In this document: positions 9,308 through 17,255 of the stretch, in pieces
Numbering within the stretch: the first letter of the stretch is position 1
How the letters are laid out: each line of letters starts with the position of its first letter
NCBI RefSeq assembly: GCF_010560025.1
Contig: NZ_SAIY01000005.1
Span: forward strand, 62,001 to 126,000
DNA length: 64,000 bases
Direction: 5' to 3'
Origin: Verrucosispora sioxanthis
GTDB taxonomy: Bacteria > Actinomycetota > Actinomycetes > Mycobacteriales > Micromonosporaceae
Position numbers and translations under genes: made by a program
The notes under the pieces: model-generated
Seen by the model: only the letters and a program-made list of their open reading frames with translations
Database searches by the model: none
Told to the model about the DNA's origin: nothing

Positions 9308-10645
9308 ATGACGCACACCTTGGGCGCCGTCGCGACGGTGGCCGCCGTCGCCGCTGCGCTGCTCGCCCCGGTGCAGGTGAACGCCGCCGCCATCGCCCGG
9401 CCGGCGGTCGTGACCACCGACAACGAAACCCCGGTGCTGTACGACGACAGGGCCGGCGGGAACGCCTCCGGTGACGATCCGGCGATCTGGGTCCACCCGG
9501 CGGACTCCCGCAAGTCCGTGGTGATCGTGACGGCCAAGGAGGGTGGCCTCCGCGTCTACGACGTGGGCTCCCGCCAGGTCCAGTCGCTGCCGGCCACCGA
9601 GGCGCCGCGCGGCGACGCGGTCGCAGGTCGTTACAACAACGTCGACATCGCCTACGGCCTGCGCCTGGCCGGTCGCCGGGTCGACGTAGCCGTCGTCTCC
9701 GACCGCTACAACGACCAACTCCGGTTCTTCGTCATCGACCCGGCCGGCGCGTCGGCACGTACCCCCCTGACCGAGGTCACCGCGGCGGACCAGACCTTCC
9801 TGTTCAACCCCGACCGGCAGGCGGTCGAGCAGGAGCAGACCGCCTACGGCCTCGCCGTCTGGCAGCCGCGCCCGGGCGAGACGTACGGCGTCGTCACCCA
9901 GGAGGGCACGACCACCATCGCCACCGTCCGCATCGTGGACATCGACGGCAAGCTCGGCTACACCGACATCCGGCACCTCGCCATGCCGAGCCACTTCCGG
10001 CTGCCCGACGGCACGACCTGGGTGCCCTGCGAAGAACCGGGCGTGCTGCCACAGCTCGAAGGCGTCGCGGTGGACCAGGCATCGGGCGTGCTCTACGCCG
10101 CGCAGGAGGACGTCGGCCTGTGGCGTCTGCACCTACCGCTCGGACCGCGGAGCCGGCCCACGCTCATCGACCGGGTCACCGACTTCGGCATCCACGACGT
10201 CTACGACACCGAGACCGAGGAATGCGAGCCGGTCGACCCGAACGCCAAGGGCTACGGCGGCAACCTGCTCACCGCGGATGCCGAGGGTGTCGACATCTAC
10301 TACGGGCGGGGCTCCACCGGGTACGTGCTCGTGTCGAGCCAGGGTGACGACACCTTCGCTGTCTACCAGCGCCACGGCACGAACCGGGCGGTCGGAAGCT
10401 TCCGGGTCGCCGGCGTCGGTGGTGTCGACGACATCAACGGCTCCGACGGCCTGGCCGTGACCAACCGCCCCGTCGGCACGTACCGGCAGGGTCTGCTCGT
10501 CACTCACGACGAACCCGACACCGGACCCGACGTGGACCGGCAACGCGACGCCACCAACTTCTCGTACATCTCCTTCGGCGACATCGCCCGCACCATGAAG
10601 CTGACCGTGGACACCCGCCCCGGCAACGACCCCCGCCTGCGCTGA
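9308..10645 (+). CDS. Secreted beta-propeller phytase
   Basis: This 445-residue protein starts with a signal peptide (hydrophobic VAAVAAALLAPVQVNAAA). It then has the phytase propeller signature DDPAIWVHP followed by repeated blade segments such as GLRVYDVGSR, AYGLAVWQPR and AEGVDIYYG. Beta-propeller phytases are calcium-dependent exoenzymes that release phosphate from phytate; Asp/Glu-rich loops of the kind that hold calcium are present. The ATG at 9308 is selected because it opens directly on the signal peptide; an upstream in-frame start would add a proline-rich leader. It runs convergently with the cellulase across an IS630 element. Confidence 0.88.
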   Translation: MTHTLGAVATVAAVAAALLAPVQVNAAAIARPAVVTTDNETPVLYDDRAGGNASGDDPAIWVHPADSRKSVVIVTAKEGGLRVYDVGSRQVQSLPATEAPRGDAVAGRYNNVDIAYGLRLAGRRVDVAVVSDRYNDQLRFFVIDPAGASARTPLTEVTAADQTFLFNPDRQAVEQEQTAYGLAVWQPRPGETYGVVTQEGTTTIATVRIVDIDGKLGYTDIRHLAMPSHFRLPDGTTWVPCEEPGVLPQLEGVAVDQASGVLYAAQEDVGLWRLHLPLGPRSRPTLIDRVTDFGIHDVYDTETEECEPVDPNAKGYGGNLLTADAEGVDIYYGRGSTGYVLVSSQGDDTFAVYQRHGTNRAVGSFRVAGVGGVDDINGSDGLAVTNRPVGTYRQGLLVTHDEPDTGPDVDRQRDATNFSYISFGDIARTMKLTVDTRPGNDPRLR

Positions 10646-10808
10646 CTCACCCCGACCGCCGGGATACCAGTCCGGCTGCTCCGGCAAGCGGCACCAACGT
10701 CGATCCGGGTTGGATACCGCCCGGACGACGCTCGTGGTCGTCGCCGGCCGCGGCGGCGCCTCGTCCTTGCCGACCTTGCGCAACGCTTCGCGCGGGTAGG
10801 GCGTGCGC

Positions 10809-10849
10809 GGCGCCTCTCTGGGCCCAATGACTGGACACAGAGAGGCGCC
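10809..10849. terminator. Hairpin between phytase and cellulase genes
   Basis: A perfect 12-bp inverted repeat (10809-10820 GGCGCCTCTCTG with 10838-10849) encloses a 17-base loop. It lies between two convergent genes. Before the IS630 insertion it would have been about 60 bases beyond the cellulase stop codon, so it probably served the cellulase and may also serve the phytase. Confidence 0.65.
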
Positions 10850-10914
10850 GTTGGTGTGGCAGGCCACGCAGGCACCGGCCGCGGGGGACGTCAAGCTCTC
10901 CGTGCGCTGCGCTA

Positions 10915-10945
10915 GTGCTCTGACCACGAATGTTCACGGTGTTGG
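10915..10945. repeat. Left terminal inverted repeat of the IS630 element
   Basis: It begins GTGCTCTGACCACGAATG and mirrors 12123-12153 with about three mismatches. A TA dinucleotide precedes it. Confidence 0.88.
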
Positions 10946-10947
10946 GG

Positions 10948-12066
10948 TCAGGCCGCTCTGGTGGCGGGTTGGCCCCAGCGTCGTTGGCGTTCGCTGCGGA
11001 TGCGGGCTCGTTCGCGGCGTTGGGCGGCCAGGACGTCAGGGTGGCGGGCGTTGGCGTTGCGCCACCGCAGGTAGGCCTGCAACCGTCGGGTCATCGCCGG
11101 GTGGTTCGGGTGGTTCGAGCCAGCGATGACGAAGGTGCGTAGCGGCCCGAACTGGGCCTCGATCGGGTTGGCCCAGGAGGCGTAGGTCGGGGTGAAGCAG
11201 AGCTCGACCTTGTTCCGGGCCGCCCACCTGCGGATCTTCGAGCCCTTGTGCGCGGACAGGTTGTCCAGGATCACGTAGATCGGTGCCCCGTCCGGGCGGG
11301 CGGCCCGGATCGACTTCAAGGCGGTGAGGGTGTTCGCGGCGCTCTTGCGGCGTCGGACGACGCCCCATAGTTGGTCGTCACCGACGGAGTAGCAGCCGTG
11401 GAACTGCCGAACCCCGTGCAGCTTGTGGTAGTTCGCGGGCAGCCGGTGCGGATGCCCGGCCGGAGCCCACCCGGCGCCGGCCTGCGGCCGGATCACCAGG
11501 GGACCGAACTCGTCGAACGCGAACACCCGCTGCGGGAACTGGCTGCTCACGTACTCGATCCGGGCGAGCTTGGCATCCCGGTCAGGGTCGGTGGACTCCT
11601 TCCACGTCTTGGTCCGCTGGAAGGTGATCTGGTGCCGGTGCAGGATCTGCCGCAGCCGTTCCCGCCCGATCCGGATCCGGCGGGTGGCATGCAGGCGCAG
11701 GTGGTCGGCGAGCTTGCGGATGCTCCACCGGGTGAACGGCCGCCCCAGTTTCTCGGGGCGGGTGTTGGCCGTCTCGACGATGAGCTGCTCTTCGTCGCTA
11801 CTGATCTGGCGGGGACGGCCACCCGCCCACTGAGGGTCCAGGCTGGCCATCCCCATCTCGTTGAACCGGTGGATGACCTGCCGGATCGTGTCCTCGTCGG
11901 CCTGGACCAGGCGGGCGATGGCCGGCACTGTGTTCCCGCCGGCCGAGGCGAGCACGACCATCGCCCGTCGCAGTCGGATCGGGGAGCCAGTTCCCCGGCG
12001 AGTGATTCTGAGCAGCTGCTGACCTTCCTGGTCACTCAGCCGCCGCACGCGTACAGGATCTGCCAC
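10948..12066 (-). CDS. IS630-family transposase
   Basis: This 372-residue transposase has an N-terminal helix-turn-helix region (NTVPAIARLVQADEDTIRQV), a second winged-helix segment (RWSIRKLADHLR) and a DDE catalytic core: Asp in FAFDEFGPL, Asp in YVILDNLSAHK, Glu in ANPIEAQFG. The GTG at 12066 (protein start VADPVRVRRLSD) matches the usual start of this subgroup; an upstream GTG at 12129 lies inside the terminal repeat and is less likely. No frameshift is seen. Confidence 0.9.
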   Translation of the reverse strand: MADPVRVRRLSDQEGQQLLRITRRGTGSPIRLRRAMVVLASAGGNTVPAIARLVQADEDTIRQVIHRFNEMGMASLDPQWAGGRPRQISSDEEQLIVETANTRPEKLGRPFTRWSIRKLADHLRLHATRRIRIGRERLRQILHRHQITFQRTKTWKESTDPDRDAKLARIEYVSSQFPQRVFAFDEFGPLVIRPQAGAGWAPAGHPHRLPANYHKLHGVRQFHGCYSVGDDQLWGVVRRRKSAANTLTALKSIRAARPDGAPIYVILDNLSAHKGSKIRRWAARNKVELCFTPTYASWANPIEAQFGPLRTFVIAGSNHPNHPAMTRRLQAYLRWRNANARHPDVLAAQRRERARIRSERQRRWGQPATRAA

Positions 12067-12122
12067 CGCCACAGCCTGACCGGCACAACGCCGCCCGACC
12101 GACAGGCCGGACGGCGTGTCAT

Positions 12123-12153
12123 CCAACACCGTGAACGTTCGTGGTCACGGCAC
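12123..12153. repeat. Right terminal inverted repeat of the IS630 element
   Basis: This is the reverse complement of the left end. Its outermost base supplies the third base of the cellulase TAG stop codon on the reverse strand. Confidence 0.88.
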
Positions 12154-13121
12154 TAGTAACCGTAGATCATCTTGTAGGCCACCTCGGGCAGGAACTGCCC
12201 GGCGCTGGATTCGCCGCCGACTCCGCAGTTGCCGTCGGACTCCCCCGGCGTCTTGAGCCACAGCAGCATTTCCGCGCCGCCGCCCATCCGACTGGGTGTG
12301 CCGATCCGGCGGCCGCCGGGGTTGCACCATTGACCGTTGGAGCCGTTGCCGTTGCGACTGGTGTCGATCACGTACGGCTTGCTGTATCCGAATCTCTGCA
12401 GCGCGGAAGCGACCTGATTGCCGTAGTTGGTGTTCTCGCCGGTGGTGAAGTAGTTCGAGACGTTCAGCGCGAAGCCGCGTGCGTTGCCCACGCCGGCCAT
12501 GTTGAGCCGCTGCGCCATCGTCTGGGCGTCGACCCAGCGGGGATTGCCGGCGTCGATGTAGGCCCAGGTGTTGGGCGCCTTGGACCGGAATTGGCCGACG
12601 GCGCGGGAGAGCATGCCCACTCGGTCATTGATCTGCGCCTGGCTCATGCAGTTGAAGTCGCCCAGGGAGTCCGGTTCGAGGACCACTACGGCAGGACGGC
12701 TGCCGATGGCGGAGGCGAAGGAGGCGATCCATGAGTCGTACGCGGCGACGCTGCCGGCGCCGCCACCGGAGTGGCCGCCGCACGCGTCCCGGCCGGGGAG
12801 GTTGTAGGCCACCAGCAGCGGAAGCTTGTCTACAGCGTCTGCGGCTCCCACATAGCCCCTGACCGCGCTCCCGATGTCGCCGCTCCAGTTGCCGAACCAT
12901 CTGGCCATCGGCTTCTGCGCGATCTCGGTGCGGATGGCGGCGGCGCGTCCGTCGCCCGGGTTTGCGGCCGCCCACCTCGCGGGGCTCGAGTTGGGGTCGA
13001 CGTAGAAGCCGCTGGTCTGGCTGATCGGGTCCGCGTGCGCAGCTGGTGCCCCGAGCAGGATCGCGGGAACCGCCAACGCCAGAGCGGCGGCAAGTCCCCA
13101 GGGGCGGGTAAAGCGTTTCAT
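12153..13121 (-). CDS. Secreted GH6 family endoglucanase (cellulase)
   Basis: This 322-residue protein has a Sec signal peptide (AAALALAVPAILLGAPAAHA) followed by a GH6 catalytic domain. GH6 hallmarks are LLVAYNLPGRDACGGHSGGG, VVLEPDSLGD, NPRWVDA and, near the end, LWLKTPGESDGNC. It hydrolyses beta-1,4-glucan outside the cell. It has no carbohydrate-binding module. An AGGAGAG ribosome site precedes the ATG. Two CebR-like palindromes in the promoter and a divergent LacI regulator indicate cellulose-oligomer induction. The stop codon TAG is formed across the IS630 boundary; the sequence on the far side of the IS shows that the same TAG existed before insertion, so the protein is intact. Confidence 0.92.
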   Translation of the reverse strand: MKRFTRPWGLAAALALAVPAILLGAPAAHADPISQTSGFYVDPNSSPARWAAANPGDGRAAAIRTEIAQKPMARWFGNWSGDIGSAVRGYVGAADAVDKLPLLVAYNLPGRDACGGHSGGGAGSVAAYDSWIASFASAIGSRPAVVVLEPDSLGDFNCMSQAQINDRVGMLSRAVGQFRSKAPNTWAYIDAGNPRWVDAQTMAQRLNMAGVGNARGFALNVSNYFTTGENTNYGNQVASALQRFGYSKPYVIDTSRNGNGSNGQWCNPGGRRIGTPSRMGGGAEMLLWLKTPGESDGNCGVGGESSAGQFLPEVAYKMIYGY

Positions 13122-13144
13122 GGATAGCTCTCCTCTGGGTAAAA

Positions 13145-13160
13145 CTGGAAGCGCTTCCAG
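13145..13160. promoter_or_regulatory. CebR-like operator, cellulase-proximal
   Basis: CTGGAAGCGCTTCCAG is a perfect 16-bp palindrome 24 bases upstream of the cellulase start. It matches the LacI/CebR-type consensus TGGGAGCGCTCCCA with symmetric A/T changes. The probable ligand protein is the LacI regulator encoded divergently at 13396. Confidence 0.8.
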
Positions 13161-13256
13161 CGATGTTCATCCATGTATTTCGGTCCGATGGTCGGTAAGT
13201 TTCAGGCAGATGTCAAGAGAGACCATCCTCATGACAAGATCAAGATCAGACATTTC

Positions 13257-13270
13257 TGGGACCGCTTCCA
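13257..13270. promoter_or_regulatory. Second CebR-like operator in the divergent promoter
   Basis: TGGGACCGCTTCCA is an imperfect copy of the same palindrome, 111 bases from the first. Two sites in one divergent promoter would allow joint control of the cellulase and the regulator. Confidence 0.65.
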
Positions 13271-13395
13271 GCCTGACGACGACAGTGAGCCATCTCGACG
13301 CCGTCGATGCCGACCGATACGATCGATCAGCGGTAACGGCACCGGCCGGCGTTAGCGGCTGCCCCGACGTCGGACAGGAAGGACTCGGCATCCCG

Positions 13396-14409
13396 ATGGC
13401 AGCGCAGCGGCCCCGGCGGCAACCGACCCTCGACGAGGTGGCCGAACGCGCCGGCGTATCACGCTCCGCCGCGTCCCGTGTGATCAACAAGGCACCGCAT
13501 GTCAGCCGCGCCACGCGCGACGCCGTGGAGCGCGCCATCAAGGAGATGGGCTATCTACCCAACCGCACCGCCCGTGCGTTGGCCACCCAGCAGACGGGGA
13601 TCGTCGCGCTCGCGGTCTCCCATGACGATCCCGAGCTGTTCGCCGACCCGTTCTTTGCCCAGGTCATCGTCGGCGTGTCCGCAGCGCTCGAGGAGACCGA
13701 TCTTCACCTGCTGCTGTGCCTGGCCAGTTCCGGCCGGGGCCGGTCCCGGCTGACCAACCTGCTGCACACGCGCGGCGTCGACGGCATCATGCTGATGGCC
13801 CTGCACGGCGACGATCCGCTGACTCACATCGTGCGTCGGGCCGGCCTGCCCGCGGTGTACGGCGGGCGGCCACTGAATTTCGAGCCACAGTTCTACGTCG
13901 ACTCCGACAACCTCGGCGGCGCGCGGCTCGCCACCGAACACCTCATCGGCCTCGGCCGAACCCGGATCGTCAGCATCACCGGCCCCATGTCCACCGACGT
14001 CGGCCGTGCTCGTTACCGCGGCTACCGCGAGGCGATGATCATGGCTGGGCTGACCCCGTACGCGACGGCAGAAGGCGACTTCACCGAGACCGGCGGTGCC
14101 GCAGCGATGAAAACACTGCTGGACAGCCACCCCGACCTCGACGCCATCTTCGCCGCCAGCGACGACACGGCGGCGGGCGCCCTACGCGTCCTCATCGACG
14201 CCGGCCGGTCCGTGCCAGCCGACGTGGCAGTGGTGGGCTTCGACGACCTCGGCACAGCCGAACGAACCGATCCGCCGTTGACCACCGTTCACCAGTCGGT
14301 CCAAGCCCTGGGCAAAGGAATGACCCGCATGCTCGTCGAACTCATCGCGGGACACGAACCCTCGTCCGTCATCCTGCCCACGAAGTTGGTGCTACGCGAC
14401 TCGGCATGA
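13396..14409 (+). CDS. LacI-family transcriptional regulator (CebR-like)
   Basis: This 337-residue regulator has an N-terminal LacI helix-turn-helix (TLDEVAERAGVSRSAASRVI) with hinge helix (YLPNRTARALA), then a periplasmic-binding-protein-like effector domain (GVDGIMLMALHGDD, GFDDLGTAERTDPPLTTV). Its divergence from a GH6 cellulase and the two adjoining palindromes suggest it represses cellulase expression until a cello-oligosaccharide binds. The ATG at 13396 follows AGGAAGGA; the HTH starts about 12 residues later, as expected. Confidence 0.88.
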   Translation: MAAQRPRRQPTLDEVAERAGVSRSAASRVINKAPHVSRATRDAVERAIKEMGYLPNRTARALATQQTGIVALAVSHDDPELFADPFFAQVIVGVSAALEETDLHLLLCLASSGRGRSRLTNLLHTRGVDGIMLMALHGDDPLTHIVRRAGLPAVYGGRPLNFEPQFYVDSDNLGGARLATEHLIGLGRTRIVSITGPMSTDVGRARYRGYREAMIMAGLTPYATAEGDFTETGGAAAMKTLLDSHPDLDAIFAASDDTAAGALRVLIDAGRSVPADVAVVGFDDLGTAERTDPPLTTVHQSVQALGKGMTRMLVELIAGHEPSSVILPTKLVLRDSA

Positions 14410-14655
14410 GGGCGACGCCGTCCGGCTGACACTGCGCATCGACACTGGTACACGTGCTGGCCGGTCACCCACTATCCGCCACAGACGGACCGGACCTGAA
14501 CACATAGACCTGGTCGAGGTGTGACCTCTACGGTCTTCGGGCTGGTGAACAGGCGCGGGATGCGTCGGAGGCCGCGCGGTGCGTACAGTTCCGGGTCGGA
14601 CTTGGGGTGGGCCGGACGTATTCCGGCGCACGGAACGGGACGAGACAGCGACACC

Positions 14656-16116
14656 ATGACGGCGGACAAAACTACGGAAACCGGTCAAGACCGCATTGAC
14701 CCGGCCCGGCTGGAGACCTGTCTCAGCGTCTTCGAGGCGTTGGAGGACCTGCCTCCTGATCACCCAGACGTGGTGCGGGTGCAGCGGGCCACCGCGAAGC
14801 TCTACAAAATGATCAAGCAGCGGCGACGCGAGGAACGGCGGGATGCCATCGCGGCGGCCGACCGCGCAGTCACGGCGGCCACCGCCACCGGCGCCCCCGG
14901 CCGGATCGACGACGAGACCCAGGGCAACCCGCTCGCCTCCCCCACCGTAGGTCCCACGGCCGGCGTCCTGCACAAACCGCGCGGCTGCTACATCTGCAAG
15001 CAGCGCTACCGCGATGTGGACGCCTTCTACCATCAGCTCTGCCCGCCCTGCGCCGCGCTGAACCGGGAGCGCCGCAACGCCCGCACCGACCTGACCGGCC
15101 GACGTGCGCTGCTCACCGGCGGCCGAGCGAAGATCGGCATGTACATCGCGCTGCGGCTGCTGCGCGACGGGGCGCACACCACGGTGACCACCCGATTTCC
15201 CCACGACGCGGTCCGCCGATTCGCCGCGATGCCCGACAGCGGGCAGTGGCTCCACCGCCTGCGGATCGTCGGGATCGACCTGCGCGACCCCGCCCAGGTC
15301 ATCGCCCTCGCGGACTCGGTCAGCGGCCAGGGACCACTCGACATCCTGATCAACAACGCGGCGCAGACCGTCCGCCGCACGCCTGCGGCGTACGCGCAAC
15401 TCGTCGCCGCGGAGGCGGCGGCCCTGCCGGACGGCCCGCTGCCGGAGATGATCACATTCGCCAAATCGGCCGGCCGGGGCGACCCGGCGGGCAGCCTGAC
15501 AGCCCCACTGAACTCGCCCACCATCACCCCGCACGCGCTCACCGCGCTGGCGCTGACCAGCGGCTCCGCCTCACCGGAACGGATCGCGACAGCCAGCGCC
15601 ATCGACGCCGGCGGTCTGGTGCCGGACCTCGACCCGGTCAACAGCTGGGTGCAGCGGGTGCACGAGGTGAACCCGGTCGAGTTGCTCGAAGTGCAGCTGT
15701 GCAACGTGACCGCGCCGTTCGTACTGATCAGCCGACTACGACCGGCGATGGCCGCAGCGACCGCCCGCCGCAAGTACGTGGTGAACGTGTCGGCGATGGA
15801 GGGCCAGTTCGCCCGCGGCTACAAGGGACCAGGGCACCCACACACCAACATGGCCAAGGCCGCCCTGAACATGCTGACCCGCACCAGCGCCCAGGAGATG
15901 CTGTCCGACGGCATCCTCATGACCAGCGTCGACACCGGCTGGATCACCGACGAGCGGCCACACCCGACGAAGATGCGGCTGGCGGACGCCGGCTTCCACG
16001 CCCCGCTGGACCTCGTCGACGGCGCGGCCCGGGTCTACGACCCGATCATCCGCGGCGAACAGGGCGAAGACCTGTACGGCTGCTTCCTCAAGGACTACAC
16101 ACCCTGCGCCTGGTGA
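14656..16116 (+). CDS. SDR-family oxidoreductase with N-terminal zinc-ribbon-like segment
   Basis: The 486-residue protein has a ~100-residue N-terminal region, then a Cys-rich element (CYICKQRY near residue 113, CPPCA near 133) that could bind zinc, and a C-terminal SDR Rossmann domain with TGGRAKIG and LINNAAQT. The presumed catalytic Ser is in NVSAMEG, but the expected Tyr of YxxxK is Thr (TNMAK), so oxidoreductase activity is uncertain. A ~90-residue insertion separates the NAA motif from the Ser region. The start at 14656 gives MTADKTTETG; no strong ribosome site is visible. The family role is unknown. Confidence 0.75.
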   Translation: MTADKTTETGQDRIDPARLETCLSVFEALEDLPPDHPDVVRVQRATAKLYKMIKQRRREERRDAIAAADRAVTAATATGAPGRIDDETQGNPLASPTVGPTAGVLHKPRGCYICKQRYRDVDAFYHQLCPPCAALNRERRNARTDLTGRRALLTGGRAKIGMYIALRLLRDGAHTTVTTRFPHDAVRRFAAMPDSGQWLHRLRIVGIDLRDPAQVIALADSVSGQGPLDILINNAAQTVRRTPAAYAQLVAAEAAALPDGPLPEMITFAKSAGRGDPAGSLTAPLNSPTITPHALTALALTSGSASPERIATASAIDAGGLVPDLDPVNSWVQRVHEVNPVELLEVQLCNVTAPFVLISRLRPAMAAATARRKYVVNVSAMEGQFARGYKGPGHPHTNMAKAALNMLTRTSAQEMLSDGILMTSVDTGWITDERPHPTKMRLADAGFHAPLDLVDGAARVYDPIIRGEQGEDLYGCFLKDYTPCAW

Positions 16117-16321
16117 TCGATGCCCCCTGCCGAAAACCTCATCCACGCAGGGACCGGAAGCACTGGCCGCAAGGACCCGACGACACCGATGGTCAAGCCA
16201 TGAAGTTCGTGTCGGAGGCCCGACATCGACCAGACAATCAATGATTGTCGTCAACGGTGAGCTGCATCTGGTGGCCCGCTGATGACAGCACCAGCTGCGG
16301 CCGGCACCGGGCGTAGCGCCT

Positions 16322-16966
16322 TCAGCGCGGCAGGTACGCGGTCAGCTGGTCGGCGAGTTGCTTCGGATGGCTGAGCGCCACCGCGTGACCACCGTCGATC
16401 TCATCCGGTACGGCATCGAGGCGGTCGGCCGCGACGCGGCGCTGGAAGTCGGGTGGGAAGAACCGGTCTTCACGGGCGATGAGCACCCTCGTCGGCACGT
16501 CCGGCCACGCATCCAGGGGCCACGGCTCGCTCCATTCTGCGCTGACCTGGTCGCGGCCGTGCGCCGAAGCCTCCGCGACAATCTCGGCCGGCACGCCGTT
16601 GTAGAACTGTTCCTCCTCACTGAGCCCCTCTGCGCTGCGGTGACCGGTGTTGCCCCACCAGTCGTCGGGGCTCTCACCCGGCTTCGGGATCATGGGAGTG
16701 AGCAGGACAATGAGCCGCACAGGCAGCTTGTCAGCGACCAGCGGTGCCGTGAACGCACCATACGAGTGTCCGACGACCACGAGGTTGCTGCGATCGCCGA
16801 CGGCATTGACGACCGTGTCACAGAACTCGGCGAAGCCTGCCGCCCTATCCTCGATCGGCAACTCCGGCACCACCACGTCGTGGCCCCGTCCGGCCAGCTC
16901 AGGGGCGAGCAGATGCCAGTCCCAGGAACTGCCGCCACCGCCGTGGATCAGAACGAAAGTCGCCAT
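16322..16966 (-). CDS. Alpha/beta hydrolase (esterase/hydroxynitrile-lyase-like)
   Basis: This 214-residue hydrolase starts MATFVLIHGGGGSSWDW, which provides the oxyanion loop. It has a nucleophile elbow GHSYG, an acid residue in the AREDRFF segment and a His in GGHAVAL. Length and motif spacing fit small single-domain alpha/beta hydrolases. No operon partner is seen; the substrate is unknown. Confidence 0.85.
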   Translation of the reverse strand: MATFVLIHGGGGSSWDWHLLAPELAGRGHDVVVPELPIEDRAAGFAEFCDTVVNAVGDRSNLVVVGHSYGAFTAPLVADKLPVRLIVLLTPMIPKPGESPDDWWGNTGHRSAEGLSEEEQFYNGVPAEIVAEASAHGRDQVSAEWSEPWPLDAWPDVPTRVLIAREDRFFPPDFQRRVAADRLDAVPDEIDGGHAVALSHPKQLADQLTAYLPR

Positions 16967-17255
16967 GCGCCAAAGCCTCGCACCGGGGTACGACAGTCAG
17001 TAGCGCCGCTCGATACGCCACAGCCGGCCAACCACCGGCGGCCTGCCAGCAGAATCACGCACCGGGCCGGAAGCATCGTCCCGCGACGACCGGATCTCCG
17101 AGTGTGGTGGCCGGCGGCCGGGCGTTCGACTCGGTCAGCTCACGAAGCCAGAGGATCCCGAGGCGGACGTCCGCCCGCCACCAATGGCTCCGAGCCCTGC
17201 GAAACACGGCCTGGAACCTCAGCCAGGTCCACCGTTCGAGTGTTCCGGGAGCGCG

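Larger units (their letters stand above)
10915..12153 (-). mobile_element. IS630-family insertion sequence
   Basis: This 1,239-bp element is bounded by terminal inverted repeats of about 31 bp (10915-10945 and 12123-12153) that match at roughly 28 positions. It is flanked on both sides by TA (10913-10914 and 12154-12155), the dinucleotide target duplication typical of IS630/Tc1 elements. It carries one intact transposase gene on the reverse strand, so it may still be mobile. It separates the GH6 cellulase from its presumed terminator. Confidence 0.9.
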
